DNA of 64,000 nt from NCBI GenBank assembly GCA_902765485.1, contig CACWZZ010000005.1, positions 1 through 64,000 of the forward strand, read 5' to 3'. The notes beneath the pieces are model-generated. The model was not told the DNA's origin and did not search any database. It was given only the letters and a program-made list of their open reading frames with translations. Below, piece by piece: positions 57,240 through 64,000 of the stretch (within the stretch, counting starts at the first letter, position 1; the number at the start of each line of letters is the position of its first letter). Made by a program: the position numbers and the translations under genes. This stretch comes from an uncultured Bacteroidales bacterium. Lineage in GTDB: Bacteria > Bacteroidota > Bacteroidia > Bacteroidales > Paludibacteraceae.

Positions 57240-57253
57240 CCCCCTAAGGGGGG
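57240..57253 (+). repeat. CCCCCTAAGGGGGG palindrome
   Basis: An intergenic member of the GC-rich palindrome group that is inserted in rsmH, murD and murG. Confidence 0.7.
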
Positions 57254-57375
57254 AGGAAAGGGAAATGCCGACTGGCAGTCGGCGCAATACAAAGAATCTA
57301 ACGGCGGCAAAAATGCCACCGAAGGGAACAAAGAGGACGGCGGAGAGCAATAAACAAAATAAAAAATCAGAAATA

Positions 57376-57408
57376 TTTGCATATATGCAAAAAAAATAGT
57401 ACCTTTGC
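57376..57408 (+). promoter_or_regulatory. promoter of the CHASE2 operon
   Basis: TTTGCATATATGC at 57376 and TACCTTTGC at 57400-57408, spacing 24 bp. Confidence 0.85.
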
Positions 57409-57434
57409 CGCCGAAAACCATAAACGACTACAAG

Positions 57435-57478
57435 ACAAACCGTGAAAGGTTATAAGACAAAACGTGAAAGGTTATATT
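57435..57478 (+). repeat. 22-bp direct repeat in the CHASE2 leader
   Basis: CGTGAAAGGTTATA occurs at 57441 and again at 57463, just before the ATG. The GTG in the second copy is in frame but is more likely leader than start. Confidence 0.75.
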
Positions 57479-58654
57479 ATGAAACAAGAGAAAATGAAAA
57501 AGTGGCTTGGCGGATTGGCGATAATTGTACTTTCCGTGGGAATAGCCGGATTTTTTAGTGCCTTTCTGAATACCGACTTTTCGTCAATTGAGATGTTTGC
57601 TCCGGTGGAGAAGAAGATGGATTTCCAAGTGACGGACATCTATAACATGATGGCAGGAGACGAGACGGAACGTAATATGAGCCAAGATGTTGCGGTGGTG
57701 CTGATAGATAGTTTGAACCGAGAGGAGCTGATGAGTCTGATCGACACGATAAAACATTACGAGCCGAAAGCCATCGGACTGGATATCTATTTCTCCATAG
57801 AGAAAGCAGACAATAAGGCGTTGATTCAAACGATAGAAAACACACCGAACATGGTGAATATCGTGATGGTCGAACAAGATCCAGATAGTATTCACTATGT
57901 ACAAGATACCCTTTCGTTCTTCTACGATAGTCTCTCAACGGTTCCTCACTCCGGTTTTGCGAATTTGGACGTGAATTACACATGGACCGTTATACGCACG
58001 TTTGTTCCGTACGTACTCACGCGAGACGGAGACACGATTCCCAACTTTGCATTGGAATTAGCCAAGATAGCAGCTCCTGAGCGTGCGCAAGAAGTGATCA
58101 AAAGAGGCAATCCGGAAGAGATTATTGATTTCAGCCACTATGTAATATATACTGCGTCCGTCAGTAGCTTGCTTCAATCCAATATGGCAGAGAGGATAAA
58201 GGGCAAAGTGGTGTTGATCGGCGTGGGCAAGGATCCGAAAGATACATATCTCACTCCCATGAGAGATCCAACTCCCGGCGTTCTGATTCATGCCTATGCC
58301 ACCCAAACGATCCTTCAAGGCGAGTATATTGAGACAAGGGCAGCGTGGAAGAATTGGGCGATAGCCGTTTGTATGTGCCTTGTGCTTGTGAGCCTGCTGC
58401 TATTCGCCAACGAATCCGAGCCGGTCAAATACGGACTAAATCTGTCCGTCCGGTTGTTGACGTTCATTATTCTGATGAGTTTAGTATTTATCGGTAGCGC
58501 CATATTCGCACGCCACCATATCTATGTTGACTACACTCCGGCAATAAAGATGCTGGTTTTCGGCATGCTCGCCTTCGATCTGGTCTATGCCGGATCGGGT
58601 CTTTTCCGAGCAAAACCCAATAAGACAAAACAAACAAAATCCCATAAACAATGA
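57479..58654 (+). CDS. CHASE2-domain membrane sensor without an output domain
   Basis: The ATG at 57479 gives 391 residues. An N-terminal transmembrane helix (LGGLAIIVLSVGIAGFF) is followed by a CHASE2 sensory domain facing the periplasm (VAVVLIDSLNREELM, PKAIGLDIYF, GKVVLIGVGKDPKDTYLTPM, PGVLIHAYATQTIL). Three membrane helices end the protein (about 295-375), with a short Lys-rich tail. CHASE2 normally feeds a kinase, cyclase or phosphatase at the C-terminus, and none is present here. It overlaps the next gene (ATGA). It could sense an envelope signal for the neighbouring caspase/CHAT proteins (inference). Confidence 0.9.
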   Translation: MKQEKMKKWLGGLAIIVLSVGIAGFFSAFLNTDFSSIEMFAPVEKKMDFQVTDIYNMMAGDETERNMSQDVAVVLIDSLNREELMSLIDTIKHYEPKAIGLDIYFSIEKADNKALIQTIENTPNMVNIVMVEQDPDSIHYVQDTLSFFYDSLSTVPHSGFANLDVNYTWTVIRTFVPYVLTRDGDTIPNFALELAKIAAPERAQEVIKRGNPEEIIDFSHYVIYTASVSSLLQSNMAERIKGKVVLIGVGKDPKDTYLTPMRDPTPGVLIHAYATQTILQGEYIETRAAWKNWAIAVCMCLVLVSLLLFANESEPVKYGLNLSVRLLTFIILMSLVFIGSAIFARHHIYVDYTPAIKMLVFGMLAFDLVYAGSGLFRAKPNKTKQTKSHKQ

Positions 58655-59490
58655 AACGCATTTTCTTTATTATTTTCTGCCTCATCGGCGGTTGGATGAG
58701 CCTTCACGCCCAAGCCAAGTATCGTGTGTACTCCTATGAGGGCAAGGTTCAATACAAGCAAAGTGGGAAAAACAGTTCCTTGCAAGCGGTCAAAGCGGAT
58801 CTGATGTTGGAAGCGATGGACACTATTTGTGTCGCCAAAGGCAGTAAAATCCGTATCATTGACACCCAAAGGAATAAAATCTACACTATCGAAGAGAAGT
58901 CAAATAATGCCGTTTACAATCTGGTAAAGGATGCCAAAAACAGCCTTGCCAAACGCATCTTAAACAGTCTGACCAGATCTCTCTTCAGCGCCAAGCAAGA
59001 TACGCTGAAACATACCATGAAGGTGCTTGGGGCCGGTTCGCGCGGACAGGGCGGCAAGATCGATTATTACGACATGGCGGAGCAGCTGGCATGGATCGGC
59101 GCGCAGGCTTGTTCGGGCAAGAAGAGTCCGAAGATAGAGGGTATTACGCTCAAACGGCACAAACTGAGCAGCGGAGAGCTGGATTTTGAGTTTGAGAATC
59201 GCACGAACAAGGACTATCATATCAATGTGCTGCATGTGAATAAACGCACGCATGTCATCTCGCTATGTTATGTCATCACCCAGGAAATAGCCGCCGGCTC
59301 CTGCCCGATCACGCCGAGCGGTTACTGCTCCTGCGCGATGGATGTCTATTTCCCGGACACGCAGGACGATGTGTATGTGCTGTTCGCAACGGTAGAACCG
59401 TACGATACGGAAATACTGGATAACGAATTGGAATATCATTATACCAATACCACCAAAAAGACCCATTCGGACATTCAATACATGTGGTGA
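58651..59490 (+). CDS. exported protein with FecR-like N-terminus, C-terminus unknown
   Basis: The 279 residues have a signal peptide (MKRIFFIIFCLIGGWMSLHAQ). Residues 22-85 (YRVYSYEGKVQYKQSGKNSS, ADLMLEAMDTICVAKGSKI) match the start of the 53365 product in layout and sequence style, and both recall the FecR domain. A basic helical stretch follows. The C-terminal part (GELDFEFENRTNKDYHINVL, SCPITPSGYCSCAMDVYF) has several cysteines that could form disulfides in the periplasm. It lies between the CHASE2 sensor and an unknown exported protein. The function is unknown. Confidence 0.75.
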   Translation: MKRIFFIIFCLIGGWMSLHAQAKYRVYSYEGKVQYKQSGKNSSLQAVKADLMLEAMDTICVAKGSKIRIIDTQRNKIYTIEEKSNNAVYNLVKDAKNSLAKRILNSLTRSLFSAKQDTLKHTMKVLGAGSRGQGGKIDYYDMAEQLAWIGAQACSGKKSPKIEGITLKRHKLSSGELDFEFENRTNKDYHINVLHVNKRTHVISLCYVITQEIAAGSCPITPSGYCSCAMDVYFPDTQDDVYVLFATVEPYDTEILDNELEYHYTNTTKKTHSDIQYMW

Positions 59491-59491
59491 T

Positions 59492-60628
59492 ATGAGGATC
59501 AGATTCTTTCTATTGGGAGCAGTCCTGATGGTGTGTGCGGGGCTCGAAGCGAAACCGCTTATTACGTACAAGACGATCGTTTATACGGACAGCACGCTGA
59601 CGGACGATATTGCCCGAGACGGCGAATTGAGGGAAGATGGTAGCCGCGGGTTCGGCAGCAGTCTGCTCAATGCGATGGGAAATGCGGCTTTAGGGGTTGC
59701 GACCGGGTATATTTCGTCTGTGGTGGATCTCGGTATTCAGGCGATCGGACAACTCATCACGATGGATCGCCGCCACAAAGAGGAATGGATGGCGAACGCT
59801 TCGAAAGAGTGCAGTTTCACCAATTCGCTCGGCACGCTCTACGCGATCAATGATTTCTATTCGCAGGGCTCGGAGCTGGGTGCTTTGGATCCGCACGGCA
59901 TACAATTCAACGGCATAGGATGTCTGGCAACCGTGGATAAAGACACGTCTTTCTATGTCTCCTGCCACCTCAACCGACGCAAGCTGAACCGCATTCGGGA
60001 CCACTCCAAGTTTGAGCTGATTTTGGACACCATTATCATCAATCCGTACCATTCGCATCTGCCTAATTCGCCGCTTCCGCTGAGTTTCTCGTTTGCGGAG
60101 CGAAAGACGTTCAATTTCAAGATGAATATCCAGTTGAAGTCGTCATGGATGGATTTCACTCCGGCGATGCATCGGGACGAAGTGTTGGGTGAATTCGCGT
60201 TGGACATACCGATTGATTCAGCGGACGTAAATGCCGATGGATCATTCGTTTACATCCGTCCGAAAGGGCAAGAGCCTCTCTATCAGATCACCGGCGAGAG
60301 TTTCATCGTGCCGCGCTCGTACATGCAGATTCCGGATGATTCGTTGGGGTTGCGTGAGCACTATGGGACGGGGCAATACAGCCTGTCGGTGATGATTGAG
60401 GAGAGTTGCGAACTGACGCCGGAGTACCTCAAAAACTGGCGTGCGGACCGCAAATACCGCAAATCGCTTGCCAAGGACGACAAGAAGAAAACGACTTTTG
60501 ACGAGGTGTGGAAAACGATCACCCGCCAGACATGGGACGAATCGCTTCAGGCATGGGTGGTAACGATTCTCAAAGCCCCGGCGGACTACTCCATCAAAAC
60601 AATGAACGAACAACTGAAGATGAAATAA
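59492..60628 (+). CDS. exported protein of unknown function
   Basis: The 378 residues begin with a signal peptide (MRIRFFLLGAVLMVCAGLEA). A glycine/alanine-rich hydrophobic stretch (LLNAMGNAALGVATGYISSVVDLGIQAIG, about 50-80) could be a membrane-inserting or amphipathic segment. The rest is beta-rich, with phrases FYVSCHLNRRKLNRI, KTFNFKMNIQLKSSW and GEFALDIPIDSADVNADGSF. No family I recognise. It is the third gene of the CHASE2 operon, 1 bp after its neighbour, and is followed by an imperfect terminator and the second TPR-CHAT gene. Its hydrophobic segment makes it a candidate substrate or effector (inference). Confidence 0.65.
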   Translation: MRIRFFLLGAVLMVCAGLEAKPLITYKTIVYTDSTLTDDIARDGELREDGSRGFGSSLLNAMGNAALGVATGYISSVVDLGIQAIGQLITMDRRHKEEWMANASKECSFTNSLGTLYAINDFYSQGSELGALDPHGIQFNGIGCLATVDKDTSFYVSCHLNRRKLNRIRDHSKFELILDTIIINPYHSHLPNSPLPLSFSFAERKTFNFKMNIQLKSSWMDFTPAMHRDEVLGEFALDIPIDSADVNADGSFVYIRPKGQEPLYQITGESFIVPRSYMQIPDDSLGLREHYGTGQYSLSVMIEESCELTPEYLKNWRADRKYRKSLAKDDKKKTTFDEVWKTITRQTWDESLQAWVVTILKAPADYSIKTMNEQLKMK

Positions 60629-60639
60629 ACACCTTTTAT

Positions 60640-60670
60640 AGCCCTACGAGACTCCCTCGTCGGGCTTTTT
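60640..60670 (+). terminator. imperfect terminator before the second TPR-CHAT gene
   Basis: AGCCC-TA-CGAG pairs with CTCG-TC-GGGCT across ACTCC, with a two-base internal mismatch, followed by five T residues. Read-through into the next gene, only 6 bp away, is plausible. Confidence 0.65.
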
Positions 60671-60675
60671 GCTTA

Positions 60676-63600
60676 ATGAAACACATTCTTTTTGTCATAT
60701 TATTGTGTCTGGGTGGACTTGTTTCGAGTTATGCCCAATCCTCCATTTCTGAACTCTACAAGCAATGGATGATTGAGGATATCAACAAGGGCAAATTTGA
60801 ACGAGCGGCAGAGGAAATTACGCATGTAGAGGATTGGATTTTTTATATAAACTATGGCTTGCCACAGGTGGAGATAGATAGTGCATTTGCTTTTGCTGCG
60901 TATGCCGACTCTGTAGGGATGAAAAAATCGATGGTGGATAGTTTGTATATGTACATATTCCGTGAATGTTCTATACTTGTATATTATCACTTTTATAATG
61001 AAAACTATGAAGCAGCTATTCCTTTTGCCCAAAATAGCATTACAATAAGTAAAATCGCATTTGGCGAGAACCATCCAGATTATGCAGCGTCGTTAAACGA
61101 TCTCGGATTATTGTACTTTAACATGGGCGAATACTCCCAAACGGAGCCGTACTATCTGAAAGCTTCAGAGATTAACAAAGCCGTATTAGGAGAGAGGCAT
61201 CCTAATTATGCATCTACATTAAACAATCTCGGATCACTATATTCTAAATTGGGCGATTATTCCAAAGCAGAGTCTTATTATTTGGAGGCATTGAAGATAC
61301 GTAAGGCTGTATTAGGAGATAACCATCCTGATTATGCATCTACATTAAACAATCTCGGATCATTGCATATTAAAATGAGCGATTATTCGAAGGCAAAGCA
61401 ATACTACTTGGAGGCATTGAAGATTCGTAAATCTGCTTTGGGTGAAAACCATCCCGATTATACAATAACATTAAGTAATCTCGGAGGAGCATATGATGAC
61501 ATGAACGACTATGCTAATGCAGAGCCATATTATTTGGAAGCGCTAAGGATTCGTAAATCAGTGCTAGGAAAAAACCACCCTGACTATGCAGAGTCTTTGA
61601 AAGATCTTGGCGAATTGTATTATAAAATGGGGGATTATCCCAAAGCAGAACTATACTTTCTTGAATTGCAGAAGACTCGTAAAACCATATTCGGAGAAAA
61701 CCATCCTAAATATGCTGTGGCATTAAATGGTCTCGGACTGACATATTCTAAGATGGGCGATTATTCAAAAGCGGAACAATACTTTCTGAAGTCACTTAAG
61801 ATTCGCAAGGAGGTATTAGGAGAAAAACATCCAGATTATGCATTGGCATTAAATAATCTTGGAGGATTGTATAATTATATGGGCGATTACTCCAAAGCAG
61901 AACTATACTATTTAGAAGCATTGAGGATTCGTAAACTTGTATTAGGGGAAAAACATCCTGATTATGCCGCAACAGTTAGCAATCTTGGATCATTGTTTTC
62001 TGAGATTATGGACTACTCTCAAGCAGAAAAATACTATTTGGAAGCACTACAAATTAGTAGAACCACATTAGGAGAAAAACACCCTGATTATGTCATGTCG
62101 TTAAGCAATCTCGGACAGGTATATACTAAAATGGGCGATTACTCTAAAGCAAAGAAATACTTTTTGAAGGCGCTCAAGATTCGCAAATCCGTATTAGGAG
62201 AAAACCACCCTGATTATGCAATGTCGCTAATGAATCTTGGATCATTGTTTTCTGAGATTAACGACAACTCCAAAGCGGAAAAATACTACTTGAAGGCTCT
62301 AAAAATTTGTGAATTCGCATTAAGCGAGAACCATCCTGATTACGCAATGTCGTTGAAGAATGCCGGATTGTTGTATTCTAGGATGGGCGATTATTCCAAA
62401 GCGGAAAAACCGTATTTGCAAAGCCGGCAGATTTATATGAACAGATTTCTTCATTCCATTAGCTTCATGTCGGAGCAGCAACGTAATCTGTATTGGCAAA
62501 CAATGCAGCATTATTTTTTATATTCATATCCACTATTTACTTACCATTGCAGCAAAACAAAACCATCCATCGCAACTTTTGCATATGACAACGAACTTTT
62601 CACGAAAGGATTGTTATTGACTTCTTCCAATGTCATTAAGAGTTCTATCTTGGAAAGTGGAGACACGATACTTATTGGGCAATGGGACGAGTTGACGAGG
62701 AAGAAACAGCAGATCATGGTGTTGGAGGAGAAAGATCCGCAGATGCCTTATTTGTCGAATCTTCGTGGAGAGGCAGAACGATTGGAGAAAGAGATTACAC
62801 GGAAGAGTGCGGCTTTTCGGGAAAATATGCGGCAATGGGCGATTACATGGGATAGTGTAAAGGCGGCATTGAAGCCTAATCAGGTGGCGATCGAATATAT
62901 GCGTGCGCCGATAAATGAAGATAGTACGATGTACTGTGCTTTGCTGCTACGGGATACTTGCTCGTATCCTATTATGATTCCGCTATTCGAGGAAAAAGAG
63001 GTGAGCCAACTGCTGCATCAAACTACCGATAACAAGGATAGTATCAATGCCACTTATGCTTACGATCAAAACGGAAAGCAATTAGCGCAACTTGTCTGGA
63101 ACAATGTGCTACCTTATATCAACGAAGGAGAAGTGGTTTTCTTTGCGCCAACGGGCATTTTGCATCAGATTGCAATAGAACACTTGCCGTTTACAGAGGC
63201 CAATACGATTGGCGACCAATACAATCTGGTGCGCCTTTCTTCTACTCGCGAATTGGCAATCAACCGGCCTGCCATTCCTCATCAAAATGCAACGCTCTAT
63301 GGTGGCATTTTCTATGAACCGATGGATAAGGATGTGTTACTTGCGAACACCGCTAAATATCGCGGTCTGCAATCAACGGAGCAGCACACATTCATTCGTA
63401 ATACATCAAAACATTCGGTTGCTCCATATCTGCCAGGATCGAAAGCTGAGATTGATTCAATCCGACCTATTTTGGAGAAGAAAGATATTGCCGTAACGGT
63501 CTATTCCAAAGACACGGCATACGAAGAATCATTCAAAGCGCTGAGCGGCAAGCAGCCGAATATTTTGCTTCTTTCTACACACGGTTTCTTCTGGCAGGAT

Positions 63601-64000
63601 TCGACCGCCAAACAAGAGAGTTATTTCAATCAGCGTGGCATGTTATTAGGAGAAGAAAACAAAGTCAGCAAGGTCTCCACTACTATTGATCCATTGGAGC
63701 GCTGCGGGTTACTTTTTGCTGGGGCTAATACGGCTCTTTCGGGGCGTAGTGACCGTTTGCCACAAGGTGTGGATGACGGAGTCCTTACTGCTAAAGAGCT
63801 TTCAGTCTTAGACTTTAGAAATACCGATATAGTTGTGCTGTCCGCTTGTGAGACGGGATTAGGGGATATTTCCGGCGAAGGAGTGTTTGGCCTCCAACGA
63901 GCTTTTAAGATGGCGGGAGTACAAACGATAATTATGTCTCTTTGGAAAGTAGATGACAATGCGACGCAACTTTTGATGACAGAGTTTTATCGGAATTGGA
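60676..64000 (+). CDS. exported TPR-CHAT protease (second copy), cut by the window edge
   Basis: ATG 60676 opens a frame with no stop to the window end (1108 codons). Signal peptide MKHILFVILLCLGGLVSSYAQ. An N-terminal helical region similar to the first copy (AAEEITHVEDWIFYI) leads to eleven 42-residue TPRs with an exact 126-bp DNA period (61069 to about 62440; signature ENHPDYAxSLxNLGxLY). A linker nearly identical to the first copy follows, then a CHAT domain with His969 in LSTHGFFWQDS and Cys1058 in VLSACETGLGDISGEG. Compared with the first copy it has an additional 25-residue loop after the His motif and five more TPRs. About 60 C-terminal residues should lie beyond the window. Confidence 0.94.
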   Translation, partial: MKHILFVILLCLGGLVSSYAQSSISELYKQWMIEDINKGKFERAAEEITHVEDWIFYINYGLPQVEIDSAFAFAAYADSVGMKKSMVDSLYMYIFRECSILVYYHFYNENYEAAIPFAQNSITISKIAFGENHPDYAASLNDLGLLYFNMGEYSQTEPYYLKASEINKAVLGERHPNYASTLNNLGSLYSKLGDYSKAESYYLEALKIRKAVLGDNHPDYASTLNNLGSLHIKMSDYSKAKQYYLEALKIRKSALGENHPDYTITLSNLGGAYDDMNDYANAEPYYLEALRIRKSVLGKNHPDYAESLKDLGELYYKMGDYPKAELYFLELQKTRKTIFGENHPKYAVALNGLGLTYSKMGDYSKAEQYFLKSLKIRKEVLGEKHPDYALALNNLGGLYNYMGDYSKAELYYLEALRIRKLVLGEKHPDYAATVSNLGSLFSEIMDYSQAEKYYLEALQISRTTLGEKHPDYVMSLSNLGQVYTKMGDYSKAKKYFLKALKIRKSVLGENHPDYAMSLMNLGSLFSEINDNSKAEKYYLKALKICEFALSENHPDYAMSLKNAGLLYSRMGDYSKAEKPYLQSRQIYMNRFLHSISFMSEQQRNLYWQTMQHYFLYSYPLFTYHCSKTKPSIATFAYDNELFTKGLLLTSSNVIKSSILESGDTILIGQWDELTRKKQQIMVLEEKDPQMPYLSNLRGEAERLEKEITRKSAAFRENMRQWAITWDSVKAALKPNQVAIEYMRAPINEDSTMYCALLLRDTCSYPIMIPLFEEKEVSQLLHQTTDNKDSINATYAYDQNGKQLAQLVWNNVLPYINEGEVVFFAPTGILHQIAIEHLPFTEANTIGDQYNLVRLSSTRELAINRPAIPHQNATLYGGIFYEPMDKDVLLANTAKYRGLQSTEQHTFIRNTSKHSVAPYLPGSKAEIDSIRPILEKKDIAVTVYSKDTAYEESFKALSGKQPNILLLSTHGFFWQDSTAKQESYFNQRGMLLGEENKVSKVSTTIDPLERCGLLFAGANTALSGRSDRLPQGVDDGVLTAKELSVLDFRNTDIVVLSACETGLGDISGEGVFGLQRAFKMAGVQTIIMSLWKVDDNATQLLMTEFYRNW

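Larger units (their letters stand above)
57133..57375. other. intergenic region with several repeats
   Basis: No gene is supported. It holds an 11-bp repeat (57173-57202), a CCCCC/GGGGG palindrome (57240-57253) and a short hairpin GCCGACT/AGTCGGC (57266-57283), then A/T-rich sequence leading to the CHASE2 promoter. Confidence 0.6.

Noticed and set aside
61069..62440. DNA satellite repeat of 126 bp
   Set aside because: The period is exactly 42 codons with conserved TPR residues, so it is a protein repeat.
50533..64000. Type III-E CRISPR (Craspase) or bacterial gasdermin operon
   Set aside because: TPR-CHAT proteins are present, but there is no cas gene, no CRISPR array and no gasdermin-like sequence, and the proteases carry signal peptides.

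Overview
The window is from a bacterium of the phylum Bacteroidota, order Bacteroidales, probably an uncultured gut-type member. The evidence is the Bacteroidota promoter architecture (a TTG/TTTG box about 24 bp upstream of TAnnTTTGC, seen at more than a dozen gene starts), two SusC/SusD pairs, a BACON lipoprotein, secreted proteases with type IX secretion-like C-termini, and a Bacteroidota-type division cluster. Family and species cannot be fixed from the sequence.

Layout. 1-1040: a frameshifted secreted repeat protein that runs off the left edge. 1041-2486: a gene-poor stretch with a 41-codon ORF behind a good promoter, a foldable segment, a duplicated promoter-like block and a 12-unit CTAG repeat in the rpsA leader. 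2487-9317: rpsA, facing a minus-strand operon TIR-Sel1 > MBL hydrolase > GT2 glycosyltransferase > argS. 9756-14523: pepP > YbjN-like > kinase/AAA+ fusion > clpP, convergent with htpG. 16590-20920: a susC/susD pair on the minus strand. 21085-24454: DUF59 protein, lpxH, mazG, tRNA-Leu(TAG), M16 peptidase. 24630-31000: a second susC/susD operon with a BIG2 lipoprotein. 31148-35058: M6 metalloprotease and C10 cysteine protease. 35263-45474: dcw cluster mraZ-rsmH-ftsL-ftsI-murE-mraY-murD-ftsW-murG, which stops before murC-ftsQ-ftsA-ftsZ. 45605-49678: a TolC/HlyD/MFS efflux operon. 49866-64000: an envelope locus with two exported TPR-CHAT proteases, an exported caspase-family protein, two proteins with a shared FecR-like N-terminus, a CHASE2 sensor, an outer-membrane-barrel candidate and a BACON lipoprotein.

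Two things stand out. First, the last 14 kb encode a caspase-clan protease system in which most members carry a signal peptide, so the proteases should act in the periplasm or at the cell surface. It is arranged as two promoter-led operons that each end in a TPR-CHAT protein. Second, short tandem repeats with strict 7-bp periods (TCAGnnn, TTGAAAG, CCAAGGA, TTCAAAA, AATTTTT), and others of 8, 9 or 11 bp, fill gene boundaries and also lie in frame inside conserved genes such as pepP, murE and a CHAT protease. Other repeat types and GC-rich palindromes sit in argS, the M16 peptidase, rsmH, murD and murG. A pepP-kinase/AAA+-ClpP operon convergent with htpG is a further candidate for undescribed biology.
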